Source: Sphingobacteriales bacterium (GTDB lineage: Bacteria; Bacteroidota; Bacteroidia; Chitinophagales; Chitinophagaceae). From it: DNA of 64,000 bases. Below the pieces are notes generated by a model that saw only the letters and a program-made list of their open reading frames with translations, ran no database searches and was not told the origin of the DNA. Of this stretch, positions 15,825-25,382 are shown one piece after another. The stretch spans positions 1,246,554 to 1,310,553 of the forward strand of contig RXJG01000004.1 in the NCBI GenBank assembly GCA_003963365.1, in the 5' to 3' direction. Position 1 is the stretch's first letter. Each line of letters starts with the position of its first letter. The translations under genes were made by a program, and so were the position numbers.

Positions 15825-16910
15825 TTATCTTAATTCTATTACCTGGAAAGAAATGGCTAATTGGCCTAATGATTCTTTTATTCTTTCTTCATGCGTATCG
15901 GTGATAAATACCTGGGCTTCGTTCTCTAAACAAACATGTTGCAGTAAATTATCCATCCGCTCATCATCTAATTTCTCAAAGACATCATCCAATAAAAGTA
16001 AGGGAGCAAATCCTTTATTATCTTTTAATACATCAAATTCTGCCAGTTTTAAAGCAAACAACAAACTTTTTCGCTGCCCCTGGGAGCCCACAGGCTTAAA
16101 CGGCTGACCGTTTAATTGTATAAACAGATCATCTTTATGCACACCGGCATTGGTTCTTTGTAAAGCAAAATCTTTTTGGCGAAATTGTTCTATCAGTGAT
16201 TCGAAAGAATGTTCATTTAACTGGCTTTCATATTGGAGGGTTACTGCTTCATTGTTGTCTGCAATTTGCCTGTAAAGGTTTTGTACTTTGGGTATAAAGG
16301 AGGCAAAGAATTCCTTTCTCCGGGTATGAATTTTTTTTGCCGGCGTTATTAACTGGTGATCGATAATATCCAGCAGACTCCAGTCTGTTTTACCTGTTTC
16401 TGCAAAAGTTTTTAGAAGCCCGTTACGTTGCTGTAATACTTTGGTGTAAGTAATCAGCTGTTGCAGGTAATCTGCATCCAGCTGAGAGAGCATGGTATCA
16501 AGAAATTTTCTTCTTTCTTCACTGCCGCCTGTAATGAGTTCTACATCATCCGGTGCAATGATTACACAGGTGAATTGGCCAATATGCATAGAAAACTTTT
16601 CATATAGCACATCATTTAAGGAAACTTCTTTTCTCCCGGCGCCCCGGTAAATGGCGGTTACTTTTTGTGCTGCATTTTGTTTTTCAAACATTCCTTCCAC
16701 CCGAAAGCCTTCTTTATTAAACTGGGTGGCCTGCGGGTCTGTACTGCTGAAATAACTTTTAGTAAAACACAGGTAATGGATAGCATCTATCAGGTTGGTT
16801 TTGCCAATACCATTTTTGCCAGTGATAGCTACAATTTTCTCCGTGAAATCAAATGATTGAAAATCGTAGTTTTTAAATTGAGTTAATGATATTTTTTTCA
16901 GCAGGAGCAT
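15825..16910 (-). CDS. recF: DNA replication and repair protein RecF
   Basis: An SMC-like ATPase that helps load RecA at gaps. The 361-residue product shows Walker A GKNGIGKTNLIDAIHYL (about 33-49), the RecF signature SQGQRKSLLFALKLAEF and Walker B LLLLDDVFEKLDDERM. The length is standard. It stands alone here rather than beside dnaA/dnaN/gyrB. Just upstream on the minus strand there is a TATCTTGC sequence close to the start, a weak match to a -7 element. Confidence 0.95.
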   Translation of the reverse strand: MLLLKKISLTQFKNYDFQSFDFTEKIVAITGKNGIGKTNLIDAIHYLCFTKSYFSSTDPQATQFNKEGFRVEGMFEKQNAAQKVTAIYRGAGRKEVSLNDVLYEKFSMHIGQFTCVIIAPDDVELITGGSEERRKFLDTMLSQLDADYLQQLITYTKVLQQRNGLLKTFAETGKTDWSLLDIIDHQLITPAKKIHTRRKEFFASFIPKVQNLYRQIADNNEAVTLQYESQLNEHSFESLIEQFRQKDFALQRTNAGVHKDDLFIQLNGQPFKPVGSQGQRKSLLFALKLAEFDVLKDNKGFAPLLLLDDVFEKLDDERMDNLLQHVCLENEAQVFITDTHEERIKESLGQLAISFQVIELR

Positions 16911-17213
16911 TCACCCGCAAGATAAATTAGTTTGTATTTACTCTTTATATAAAAAAGTATTCTCAAATGATCCTGATAAATCTACCGTAACTCCCGGGTA
17001 AAAGAACAAAGAAGTTAAAATAATTACAGCATTAAAAACAACACATTTTAAGTGCAAAAAGTGATGAACCGGTGATCTTTAAAAAACAAGATTTTTCTTT
17101 CCTATGCGGCCTTTTGCATAATGGTTGTACAGACGCTGAAAGGTGCGACGCCTTTATCGTTGAAGCCGGGAAATCAGCTGGTCACATCAAAAAAATCAGG
17201 GGGCTGTAAACTG
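16911..17213. other. Intergenic stretch between recF and pdhA with no recognised gene
   Basis: About 300 bases between the divergent recF and pdhA genes. I see no open frame with coding character and no strong hairpin. A weak six-pair stem (AAGGTG / CGCCTT) lies near 17140-17155. It must hold the recF promoter; the pdhA promoter is listed separately. Confidence 0.5.
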
Positions 17214-17243
17214 TTTTCTGCAAACCGAAATCCCTTATCTTTG
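17214..17243 (+). promoter_or_regulatory. Candidate Bacteroidota-type promoter of pdhA
   Basis: A perfect TAnnTTTG -7 element, TATCTTTG (17236-17243), stands 18 bp downstream of TTTT (17214-17217), a partial TTTG -33 element. A start about 5-7 bases downstream would leave a leader of roughly 30 bases before the ATG at 17279. Confidence 0.6.
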
Positions 17244-17278
17244 CCCCTCCCAAAATCAGCCTTTTGGGGTGTTCATCT

Positions 17279-18271
17279 ATGGCTACAAAGTTTACCAAAG
17301 AAACATATTTTTACTGGTATGAATTAATGCTGCTTCTTCGTCGTTTTGAAGAAAAAGCCGGGCAATTGTATGGTATGCAAAAGATCCGTGGTTTTTGCCA
17401 CCTGTATATAGGACAGGAAGCGTTAGCTGCGGGTGCAATGACGGCTACCAAACCCGAAGATACTTTTATCACTGCTTATCGTGATCACGGATTGGCCATT
17501 GCTAAAGGGATTACTGCCCGGGCTTGTATGGCTGAACTTTATGGTAAGGCTACTGGTTGCTCAAAAGGTAAGGGCGGTAGTATGCACTTCTTTGGTGTAA
17601 AAGAAAGATTTTTTGGCGGACATGGTATTGTGGGTGCTCAAATTGGAACAGGTGCCGGATTGGCTTTTGCCGAGAAGTATAAAGGAACTGATTTTGTTTC
17701 GCTCACATTCTTTGGTGATGGTGCGGCCCGCCAGGGTATTTTGCATGAAACTTTCAACATGGCCATGACATGGAAGCTACCGGTAATTTTTATTTGCGAA
17801 AACAATAACTACGCAATGGGTACATCCGTTGAACGTACCAGTAACGTAGTGGATATTTATAAACTGGCTGATGCGTATGATATGCCGGGCGACAGTGTGG
17901 ATGGTATGAGTCCTGAAGCGGTACATGAAGGCGTAGCCCGTGCTGTGAAAAGAGCAAGAGAAGGTGGGGGCCCAACTTTACTGGAAATTAAGACCTACCG
18001 TTACCGTGGACACTCCATGAGTGATCCTCAGAAATACCGTACTAAAGAAGAAGTGGAAGAATATAAACAGCGGGACCCTATTGAACATTGCCATCGGGTA
18101 CTGGTAAATGATTTTGGTGTGGCCGAAGCAGAAATTGAAGCCATTAATGAAAGGGTAAGATTAGAAGTGGAAGATTGTGTAAAGTTTGCTGAAGAAAGTC
18201 CCTGGCCCAGTGATGATGAACTGTTGAAGGATGTTTATGTACAGGAAGATTATCCTTTTATCATGGATTAA
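17279..18271 (+). CDS. pdhA: Pyruvate dehydrogenase E1 component, alpha subunit
   Basis: The thiamine-diphosphate-dependent decarboxylase subunit of the pyruvate dehydrogenase complex. The ATG at 17279 (MATKFTKETY) is preferred over the one at 17264, giving 330 residues. Signatures are YRDHGLAIAKG, GGSMHFFG, the ThDP motif GDGAARQGILHE with CENNNYAMGT, and the phosphorylation-loop region YRYRGHSMSDP. The beta subunit is encoded far away at 52836, so E1 is split over two loci here. The E2 and E3 genes are not in the window. Confidence 0.95.
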   Translation: MATKFTKETYFYWYELMLLLRRFEEKAGQLYGMQKIRGFCHLYIGQEALAAGAMTATKPEDTFITAYRDHGLAIAKGITARACMAELYGKATGCSKGKGGSMHFFGVKERFFGGHGIVGAQIGTGAGLAFAEKYKGTDFVSLTFFGDGAARQGILHETFNMAMTWKLPVIFICENNNYAMGTSVERTSNVVDIYKLADAYDMPGDSVDGMSPEAVHEGVARAVKRAREGGGPTLLEIKTYRYRGHSMSDPQKYRTKEEVEEYKQRDPIEHCHRVLVNDFGVAEAEIEAINERVRLEVEDCVKFAEESPWPSDDELLKDVYVQEDYPFIMD

Positions 18272-18323
18272 TTTTTACATCCGTCATTTCTTTTAAACAA
18301 CAAATTCAAACTAAACAATAAAA

Positions 18324-19049
18324 ATGAGCGAAAAACAAAAGCTTTCCCACAGATTGGCTGAAGAGGCTCCTGTAATTAAATCGGCATTGGGTTTTTGGGA
18401 AAAGTATTCTAAAAGGATTATTTATATAAGTGCTGCTATTATTATACTGGGGGGCGGCTACCTGGTGTATAAATATATGTTCGTAAATCCTGCTAATGAA
18501 AAAGCAAATGATGCGGTTTTCCAGTTGCAGGATGTATATGAGCAATTAATAAATGCGCAAACTGACAGTGCCAGAACAGCGTTGGCAGATAAAGTATTAA
18601 ATGGTGATGCACAAACAACCGGCGCCCTTAAGTTTTTAAGTAAACATAGTGGTACCGATGCTGCCAACCTGGTACACTTTTATGCCGGCCGTGCTTATGT
18701 TGAAAAGAATGATTTTAAAAAAGCCATCAAACAATTAGAAGATTTTAATGCGCATGGCGCCACACAGGTAGCTACAGCGGCTTTAAAATTGTTGGGCGAT
18801 TGTTATATGCAGGATGGACAGAAAGAGAAAGGTGCTGAAACATATAAGAAAGCCGGCACATTGAATGAGAAAGACGAAAATTTCTCTTCTGAATGTTTAT
18901 ATTATGCCGGGCAGGCTTACGAAACAGCTGGTAAAACTGAGGAGGCTATAAAAGCGTATCAAATCATAAAAGATAAATACCCCGGAACACAGAGAGGCAG
19001 CAGCATAGATAAATACCTGGCCCGCCTGGGTGTAATCACTAAAGACTAA
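18324..19049 (+). CDS. YfgM-like tetratricopeptide membrane protein
   Basis: A 241-residue protein with a cytoplasmic N-terminus, one transmembrane segment (about 30-50, IIYISAAIIILGGGYLVYKY) and TPR-like helical repeats to the end (AGRAYVEKNDFKKAIKQLEDF, LGDCYMQDGQKEKGAETYKKA, YYAGQAYETAGKTEEAIKAYQ). The layout is that of YfgM/ancillary SecYEG translocon proteins, though that role is inference. It overlaps ribH by one base (TAATG), so translation is likely coupled. Confidence 0.8.
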   Translation: MSEKQKLSHRLAEEAPVIKSALGFWEKYSKRIIYISAAIIILGGGYLVYKYMFVNPANEKANDAVFQLQDVYEQLINAQTDSARTALADKVLNGDAQTTGALKFLSKHSGTDAANLVHFYAGRAYVEKNDFKKAIKQLEDFNAHGATQVATAALKLLGDCYMQDGQKEKGAETYKKAGTLNEKDENFSSECLYYAGQAYETAGKTEEAIKAYQIIKDKYPGTQRGSSIDKYLARLGVITKD

Positions 19050-19540
19050 TGGCAGAAGTAACTAAAAGTAATTTATATACTACAGGCATCCCACACGTAC
19101 AGGATGCCTGTATCGTTATTGTGCGTACCGAATGGAATGCGGCGATTGTAGATGAACTGGAAAACGGCGTTAGAAAAGTATTGACTGAACATAAAGTAAA
19201 GAATGTTACAACTGTTACAGTGCCCGGTGCATTTGAAATTCCGTTTGGAATAAAAAATTACTGGGAGAAGAATAAAAGTAAAAAGAAGAAAAAGCCAGAT
19301 GCATTTATTGCATTGGGTACCATTATTCGTGGCGATACACCGCATTTTGATTATGTATGCAAAGCCGTTACAGATGGTGTGGTACAGTTGAACCTGGTGC
19401 TTCCTGTTCCTTCTATCTTTGGTGTATTGACTGTGGATAATCAGCAACAGGCGGAGGAAAGAATAGGAGGTAAGCATGGACATAAAGGTGAGGAAGCTGC
19501 ATTGACTGCATTAAAGATGATTGCAATCACTAATCATTAA
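19049..19540 (+). CDS. ribH: 6,7-dimethyl-8-ribityllumazine synthase
   Basis: Catalyses the penultimate step of riboflavin synthesis. The 163 residues include RTEWNAAIVDEL, VPGAFEIPFGIK, GTIIRGDTPHFDYVC with the catalytic His, and FGVLTVDNQQQAEER. A lysine-rich stretch (NKSKKKKK, about 75-82) sits in the loop before the GTIIRGDT strand. It is coupled to the preceding TPR gene rather than to other rib genes. Confidence 0.95.
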   Translation: MAEVTKSNLYTTGIPHVQDACIVIVRTEWNAAIVDELENGVRKVLTEHKVKNVTTVTVPGAFEIPFGIKNYWEKNKSKKKKKPDAFIALGTIIRGDTPHFDYVCKAVTDGVVQLNLVLPVPSIFGVLTVDNQQQAEERIGGKHGHKGEEAALTALKMIAITNH

Positions 19541-19558
19541 CTATTCCCGATTGGGTTT

Positions 19559-20275
19559 ATGAACGTTCAAATTTTTATACCTTGTTTTGTTGACCAGTTG
19601 TATCCTGAAACTGCTTTCAATATGGTGAAAGTGCTGGAGAAAGCAGGATGCAAAGTTTCGTATAATACCAATCAAACCTGTTGCGGACAACCAGCTTTTA
19701 ATGCCGGTTTTTGGGATGAATCCAAAGCGGTATGTACAAAGTTTGTGAAAGACTTTAATGGCTCCGATTATATTGTTTCACCCAGCGCTTCCTGTACAGG
19801 ATTTGTGAGAAATTATTACAGCAAACTATTTGATAATTCTTCCTTGCATAATGAAGTAAAAGATTTGCAGAAACGTTTGTTTGAATTCAGTGAGTTTATG
19901 ACAGATGTACTGAAAGTAGAAGATGTGGGAGCTGTATTGAATGGTAAAGCAACCTATCATGATAGTTGTGCAGGTTTACGGGAATGTAAAATAAAAGAAG
20001 CCCCTCGAAAATTATTGCATAAAGTAAAAGGGTTGGAATTAGTAGAGATGAATGATGTGGAAACCTGTTGTGGTTTTGGCGGAACCTTTGCGGTTAAGTT
20101 TGATGCTATATCTGTAGCCATGGCTGATCAGAAAATAACGAATGCACTGGAAACAGGTGCTCAGTATATCATTTCAACCGACCTCAGTTGTTTAATGCAC
20201 ATTGATGGTGTGATTAAAAACAAAGGTGTTAATCTTCGCACTATGCATATAGCAGATGTGCTGGCGAACAGTTAA
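19559..20275 (+). CDS. LutA/YkgE-like (Fe-S)-binding cysteine-rich protein
   Basis: A 238-residue protein with two CCG domains: TCCGQPAFNAG (about 40-50) and ETCCGFGGTF (about 165-175), plus paired Cys in PSASCTGF and YHDSCAGLREC. This is the LutA/GlcF/HdrB-type cysteine-rich fold, in which CCG motifs bind iron-sulfur clusters. LutA acts with LutB and LutC in lactate oxidation, but neither partner is in view, so that role is tentative. It ends 5 bases before the stop of the convergent TonB receptor gene. Confidence 0.87.
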   Translation: MNVQIFIPCFVDQLYPETAFNMVKVLEKAGCKVSYNTNQTCCGQPAFNAGFWDESKAVCTKFVKDFNGSDYIVSPSASCTGFVRNYYSKLFDNSSLHNEVKDLQKRLFEFSEFMTDVLKVEDVGAVLNGKATYHDSCAGLRECKIKEAPRKLLHKVKGLELVEMNDVETCCGFGGTFAVKFDAISVAMADQKITNALETGAQYIISTDLSCLMHIDGVIKNKGVNLRTMHIADVLANS

Positions 20276-20279
20276 CTAA

Positions 20280-22508
20280 TTAAAAGAACACCGCCATTTT
20301 CACTCTTGGAAAGAAAGGAACACCTGGGGTAAAATGTAATTCCCTCACCGGACTGAGTTCATTCTTCAATCTTGATTCAGTGTCAAACTGCGCTTCATTC
20401 CATTTGGTATTGAATAAATTCTCAACTGAAAAACCAATTTCGTATTTAGGTTTGGTGTAATTCAATACGGCATCCACCACAAAATACCCTTTGGCAGTAA
20501 CCGTATTATTTTCATTGGCCGGTCTGTCTTTCAGTAAACGGTAATTGATACCGCCATTAAATCCCTGTTTCGATTTGTAAAACAATCCGCCAACGCTGGT
20601 AAAAGTTGGAGCTAAAGGAATATAGTTCTCTCCTTTTGGATTATCAATTGATCTTGCCCTGGTAAGATTGATATTTACATTGGCAAACAGATGATCATTG
20701 AACTGGTAACGGCCAATAATATCAATACCCATTCTCCTCGTTTTGCCGCTGGGCTCAATTACACCTTCATCACCCACATAAACAAACTCCTGTTGCAGGA
20801 ATAAATACCAGGCAGCAACATTTAATAACAATTTATTGGTTGGTTTTAATACAATACCCAAATCAGTACCATAAGCAGCAGGTAAAATATCTCTTCCATT
20901 ATTTTGCACTACCACTCTGGTATCATTGCTATGAAAACCTTTACCAGCCTTCACGTATAGTTGGGTTGCCTTATTGATGGTATATTGAATATTTAATTTA
21001 GGACTGATGATTGTTTTATTTCGAGATGGTAATTGTTCAATACTGAGTTTGTTGAGATAATAATTATTAAAGTAGTCGGCTCTTATTCCAAACCCAATAC
21101 TCCATTTATGATTTACTAATTGCTTATCAATAAAAGCATAGGCATTTGTTTCTTTAATATCACCCAGCGTAATATTTTTTAAAAACTCCCGTTTAACTAC
21201 ATGCGCCAATGTGGTGTTTTGTGTAGCATCATACCGTACACCTGCAGCATAAGTGGAAGTAATATTCCATTCATTAAAATTTTTCTTGGCGGTTAATTTT
21301 GATAAATATCCCCAAACATTTCTGCCTTCTTTCTGATTGATTTCGTCACCATTTACCGGGTCATTTAAAAAGAAAGTAAAATCTGAGAATAAATTAAACT
21401 GGTAATGAGTATAATAAACCTGGTTCTCCCAGTTCATTCCCTCGTGGAAATTATGATTGATAATGAGGTTTGCATTGTAACGTTCAGTATTCCCCCCTTC
21501 ACTGGGGTCAATTGAACCAAAGCGATCGATCATACCACTTTGTACTGCTCTTGTGGGAACTTGTCCGCTGGCATCCCATTTACTACTAAACGCTGAGGTG
21601 CTGAATGAAAGTTTTGTTTTATCAGTTAAAGCTAAATTGTATTTACCAAACAAATTGATACGGTTGAAATGTTGTTTGTTAATAGTTGGTCCGTCTGTAT
21701 AATTAAATTCTCCGGCGATATAGGCACTTTGTTTGGCTTTATTATTTTTTAATAAATCGATCACTGCTAATGTGCGGAATGTATTAAATCTTCCGGCTTC
21801 AATTTGCACCCGGCTTTTATCAATAGAATTAAAGGTAGAGAAGCTTACATAACCAGCAGTATTTAAATTTCCATGAGCAGCATAGTAAGGTCCTGTTCCA
21901 AAATCAATATTATTCACTGTTTCAGGAATAATGAAATGCGAATCGGCATAACCTTGTCCATGTGCATGACTAACCATGTTTACAGGCAAACCATCAACAC
22001 TTACCTGCACATCTGTTCCGTGATCGGCATCAAAGCCTCTCAAGAAAATTTGTTCAGCTTTTCCGCCACCGGCATGTTGCGCCACAAATAATCCCGGAAC
22101 AAGCCGCATTAACTCCTGCGAATTTTTAACGGGGCGGATATCGAGGTCGATCTTACTGATAGTTTTAAAAATACTATTGCTGTTTCCTGAAGAAACCAAT
22201 GTTATTTCTTTAAGACTTACCGCACCTCTCTGTAATGAAATAATATTCAGTTCTGCTTTAAAGAGTGTTATATTTTTTGAACTATATCCTATTGAACTAA
22301 TAAATGCTGTGGCTGACTCATCCGGAAGGACGATTGAAAAATTACCTTCTTTGTCAGTAATAATATTTTTATTGGATTCAACAACTGATATTACTGCAGC
22401 CTCAACTGGTTCTTTTGACTGCTCATCAATTATCTTCCCTTTAAAGATGTTTTGTGCAGACGTGTCAATGTTTAACAGCAGGCTTAATATGATAAAAAAA
22501 TTTCTCAC
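20280..22508 (-). CDS. TonB-dependent outer-membrane receptor of the DUF4331 locus
   Basis: The 742-residue protein has a signal peptide (1-18), a CarboxypepD_reg-like domain (about 20-95), a plug domain (about 115-220) and a beta-barrel ending in Phe (VKMAVFF). The plug is rich in His and Asp around FLRGFDADHGTDVQ and VNMVSHAHGQGY, a pattern suggesting metal or metal-chelate transport (inference). It is the last gene of the minus-strand DUF4331 run, 5 bases after a TPR lipoprotein. The receptor class is certain, the substrate is not. Confidence 0.9.
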   Translation of the reverse strand: MRNFFIILSLLLNIDTSAQNIFKGKIIDEQSKEPVEAAVISVVESNKNIITDKEGNFSIVLPDESATAFISSIGYSSKNITLFKAELNIISLQRGAVSLKEITLVSSGNSNSIFKTISKIDLDIRPVKNSQELMRLVPGLFVAQHAGGGKAEQIFLRGFDADHGTDVQVSVDGLPVNMVSHAHGQGYADSHFIIPETVNNIDFGTGPYYAAHGNLNTAGYVSFSTFNSIDKSRVQIEAGRFNTFRTLAVIDLLKNNKAKQSAYIAGEFNYTDGPTINKQHFNRINLFGKYNLALTDKTKLSFSTSAFSSKWDASGQVPTRAVQSGMIDRFGSIDPSEGGNTERYNANLIINHNFHEGMNWENQVYYTHYQFNLFSDFTFFLNDPVNGDEINQKEGRNVWGYLSKLTAKKNFNEWNITSTYAAGVRYDATQNTTLAHVVKREFLKNITLGDIKETNAYAFIDKQLVNHKWSIGFGIRADYFNNYYLNKLSIEQLPSRNKTIISPKLNIQYTINKATQLYVKAGKGFHSNDTRVVVQNNGRDILPAAYGTDLGIVLKPTNKLLLNVAAWYLFLQQEFVYVGDEGVIEPSGKTRRMGIDIIGRYQFNDHLFANVNINLTRARSIDNPKGENYIPLAPTFTSVGGLFYKSKQGFNGGINYRLLKDRPANENNTVTAKGYFVVDAVLNYTKPKYEIGFSVENLFNTKWNEAQFDTESRLKNELSPVRELHFTPGVPFFPRVKMAVFF

Positions 22509-22513
22509 CTGAT

Positions 22514-23818
22514 TTAAATTTTAGTAACTTCTTTTTTAATAATGTTAGCTTTAACCGGACCTAACTCATAGCCACTTTTATAAGCATTTGATAAATATTT
22601 TTTTGCTTTTTCTTTTTCACCAGCAGCTTTATAAATCATGCCCTGGTGATAAATAGAGAAGGGCTCAAAACATTTTCCTTCCACATAAGTTTGACTAATG
22701 TTATAAGCTTTTTGAACTTCACCTGTTTTATACAATGCATACGCCAGCATGTCGTAGGAGAGAGCGGTAGGACGATTGTTTACTTCTCTTTCTGCAATTC
22801 GTAACGCTTCACTATTGTTTTTAAATACATCTGCCTGCAGGGAGAATGCATATTTATTATACATATCTCCATAAAGTGGATTGCTGATATCGGTTAAGAA
22901 TTCTTTATACCACTTTTCTTTTCCTGGCAGGTTGTTTTCAAACTCAGCAATTTCGCCCATCATTAATTTATAATCAGGAACGGGATGAACTTTCATCAGG
23001 TAATATAAAATGCGTTTTGCTTCAGTTGTATTTTTATCATGAGCATAAGCTAACCAGGCAATTCCTTTCAGTGCATGATAATTTTCCGGTTCGACTTTCA
23101 ATGCATCTAAATAAGATTCATAAGATTCTTTGTAGTGATTGTTGTGACCCAACCAATCACCAAGATTTGTTTTAGCCCAGATATAACTTGCTTTTTCAAA
23201 CTCAGGATTAATATTTTTTAAGGCTTCCTGTAAAGTTGCAATAGCTTCTTCTCCATTACCGTCATGATCAAGTATTTTGGCTTTGCGAACGAGGTAGGGA
23301 AAATCTTTTTTATCCTGTAAAGAATTAAGGACGGTTTTAGCTTTCTGTACATCGCCCAATTCCATCGCAATATCAATCTCCATTAATACACTCAGGTATT
23401 TATTATCGCCTAACTGCAAAGCAGAATCAATAAATATTCCTGCTTCTCTGAATTTATGCTGCGTAATATCGTTACTGGCTAATGACCGAAATGTACTGGA
23501 TGAAGTAGTACGGTTAACATTATTAATGATGCGGTATAAACTGTCTGCGCTGTGTACTTCATTAATATTTCCGGAAAAAGCAAATCTCGTGGTAAGTAAT
23601 CCGGCGATTTTTGATTGTGCGGCGATATCATTTGAATTAACCGATAATTTATTCCTCCAGAAACTGAGCTCTGTATCTATGTCTTTTAATTTTTTTGACT
23701 CAGCACTTTGCAAATAAACATTGTAATCACCAGGCTTTACAATGTTGTTATTGTTTCTGCAAGCGGTAAAACTTACTGCAGCAATAATTAGTAAAGAAAT
23801 GAAATATCGTAAAGTCAT
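22514..23818 (-). CDS. Tetratricopeptide-repeat lipoprotein
   Basis: The 434 residues begin with a signal peptide and lipobox SFTAC (Cys20). Helical TPR-like repeats fill the rest (for example EEAIATLQEALKNI, KESYESYLDALKVEPENYHALKGIAWLAY, GEKEKAKKYLSNAYKSG). It lies between the split DUF4331 pair and the TonB receptor. A scaffold or assembly role for the neighbouring secreted proteins is plausible but unproven. It shares layout with the TPR protein at 26167-27510 of the same locus. Confidence 0.85.
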   Translation of the reverse strand: MTLRYFISLLIIAAVSFTACRNNNNIVKPGDYNVYLQSAESKKLKDIDTELSFWRNKLSVNSNDIAAQSKIAGLLTTRFAFSGNINEVHSADSLYRIINNVNRTTSSSTFRSLASNDITQHKFREAGIFIDSALQLGDNKYLSVLMEIDIAMELGDVQKAKTVLNSLQDKKDFPYLVRKAKILDHDGNGEEAIATLQEALKNINPEFEKASYIWAKTNLGDWLGHNNHYKESYESYLDALKVEPENYHALKGIAWLAYAHDKNTTEAKRILYYLMKVHPVPDYKLMMGEIAEFENNLPGKEKWYKEFLTDISNPLYGDMYNKYAFSLQADVFKNNSEALRIAEREVNNRPTALSYDMLAYALYKTGEVQKAYNISQTYVEGKCFEPFSIYHQGMIYKAAGEKEKAKKYLSNAYKSGYELGPVKANIIKKEVTKI

Positions 23819-23843
23819 GATGATTGATTAGTTGGTTAAAAGG

Positions 23844-23867
23844 AGCGGAGACGAACCCGTCTCCGCT
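23844..23867 (-). terminator. Stable intergenic hairpin between DUF4331-C and TPR lipoprotein genes
   Basis: A perfect 10-bp stem AGCGGAGACG / CGTCTCCGCT with a four-base loop. On the minus strand it is followed by CCTTTTAACC, a weak U-run, so it could be a partial terminator or a processing or stabilising element within the run. Confidence 0.6.
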
Positions 23868-23885
23868 GGTTTTTATGCAAGGAGA

Positions 23886-24407
23886 TTAATGTGGTGTGGC
23901 TAAGTATGGGAACGATGTTAAGAAAGCTTTATCGTTATGATCAACATGATCGCTGGTTAAACCAGGATTAGAAGTTCCATTAGGCCCGCCAAAAATCAGG
24001 GTTAATTCAGCATCAATCACATCATCATTCAACGCTCTTCCTGTTAAAACATTTGTTCCGTCAAAGAATGTGGTTTTACCATTTAATGATACATTCAGTA
24101 CATCGGTTGAAAGTATACCGGTGAAGGTGGAAGCATCCAAACCCAGTGCATTGGTGGTATATCCCGGATTCAGAGCCATCAATCTTGCTTTAAATTTAGC
24201 GCCAAAAGCTGCAGCTTGTGCTGAAGGGGGAGTTTCATTAAAAGTTTGTTTATCTGCCGGGGCATTGAAGACAGTATTTATTGCCGGACGGGCCATTTGA
24301 TCCTGTTGTTCAAAAATTGAATTGTCCTCAATTGGTTTATCTTTTTTACAGGCAGTAAAGCTAATAGCCCCAGCCATTAATATTGCGAATAATTTTATTG
24401 TTTTCAT
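23886..24407 (-). CDS. DUF4331 C-terminal-half lipoprotein
   Basis: A 173-residue protein with signal peptide and lipobox SFTAC (Cys20). It contains what I recognise as the C-terminal part of DUF4331: DQMARPAINTVFNAP, LTGRALNDDVIDAELTLIFGG and LTSDHVDHNDKAFLTSFPYL. The N-terminal half of the domain is missing here but present in the gene just upstream in transcription (24446-25102). The two therefore look like one domain divided between two exported proteins. Both carry their own export signal. Function of DUF4331 is unknown. Confidence 0.75.
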   Translation of the reverse strand: MKTIKLFAILMAGAISFTACKKDKPIEDNSIFEQQDQMARPAINTVFNAPADKQTFNETPPSAQAAAFGAKFKARLMALNPGYTTNALGLDASTFTGILSTDVLNVSLNGKTTFFDGTNVLTGRALNDDVIDAELTLIFGGPNGTSNPGLTSDHVDHNDKAFLTSFPYLATPH

Positions 24408-24445
24408 TTTTTAAAATTTAGAAATGAATAAGTGTTGTTGATGAA

Positions 24446-25102
24446 TTATGATTTTCTTTTCTTGGTTTCTAGCCATACGCTGATTTTACCGTTTGAAGAA
24501 CCCAGCATTGATTTTGGAAGTTCTACCACCAGGCTTAATACGTTTGTTCCGGCAAATGTGTCACTACCCGGGTTGTTGAAACTGGTTGCATCTCCTGCAA
24601 GAATGTGTTTAAACTGAGATAAATCAAAAAAGAATGGATCGTCACGTGGTCCGGCAAATACTTTTAATCCGCCGCCAGTTCCAATTTTCGCATCGCTTCC
24701 ATAAGAAGTAATGTCAACTGATGCGGTTGGGTTGCCTTTAATTACGCTTTGGGTTCCTGTCATAGCTGGTTTAACCGGACCCCATATATACATTTTACCA
24801 TTTTTAGCAATACCCTGTATAACAAGGTCTTCCACATTGTCACCATTGTTATCAATGTTAAATTCAATTAAGGTGTTTTCATCAAATTTAGCAGCGGCCG
24901 TTGCAGATGGTGCTAATAAACCCTGTGTGTTAGCTACCAGTACTAAGTTGTTGGCATCCTGACCCTGAAATGCATACACATCGGTAATATCAGTTGTTTG
25001 ATTGGTAACCGCAGGTGAGTCAATATGGTCAGCTGCATACACAATACCTCCGGCTATGGCTATTATAGCTATAGCAGCAGAGATGATTTTAGTCTTTTTC
25101 AT
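24446..25102 (-). CDS. DUF4331 N-terminal-half secreted protein
   Basis: A 218-residue protein with a non-lipidated signal peptide (about 1-23, ending AYA-A). It then has the typical DUF4331 beginning: AADHIDSPAVTNQTTDITDVYAFQGQD, SATAAAKFDENTLIEFNIDNNGD and GPRDDPFFFDL. It stops after SNGKISVWLETKKRKS, where full-length relatives continue. The continuation is encoded 38 bp downstream as a separate lipoprotein. About 280 bp separate it from the HupE-like gene upstream, so it may have its own promoter. Confidence 0.78.
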   Translation of the reverse strand: MKKTKIISAAIAIIAIAGGIVYAADHIDSPAVTNQTTDITDVYAFQGQDANNLVLVANTQGLLAPSATAAAKFDENTLIEFNIDNNGDNVEDLVIQGIAKNGKMYIWGPVKPAMTGTQSVIKGNPTASVDITSYGSDAKIGTGGGLKVFAGPRDDPFFFDLSQFKHILAGDATSFNNPGSDTFAGTNVLSLVVELPKSMLGSSNGKISVWLETKKRKS

Positions 25103-25382
25103 TGATTTAATTTTTGTTTAATGATGTTTATAAGATGAAATATTTACGAAGTATTGTGCTGTGTGGTTTCAGACAAAACATTTTTTATTTCCGGGGCTGC
25201 TACTGCCGTTTAGTTGTATTAGCGACCATTAGATTCCCTGGTGGGAATACTGTTTAGAAGGAGAGAGGAATTATTCATTAGTATTAGGTAACTGTCAGCC
25301 GGTAATGGATAAAAATTTTCCTGCTATCGTTTTGCACAGGCAGTGAATGACTAAGGTTTTTATTTCTTTTTGAGAGATTAAA
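25103..25382. other. Intergenic stretch upstream of the split DUF4331 pair
   Basis: About 280 bases without a gene. A short inverted repeat ATTCCC-TGG-TGGGAAT lies near 25231-25246. No clear -33/-7 pair is seen on the minus strand, though the gap suggests an internal promoter for the last four genes. Confidence 0.4.

Noticed and set aside
17138-17158. Riboswitch or terminator hairpin upstream of pdhA
   Set aside because: The stem is only six pairs with a three-base loop and no U-run, and it lies upstream of the predicted promoter.
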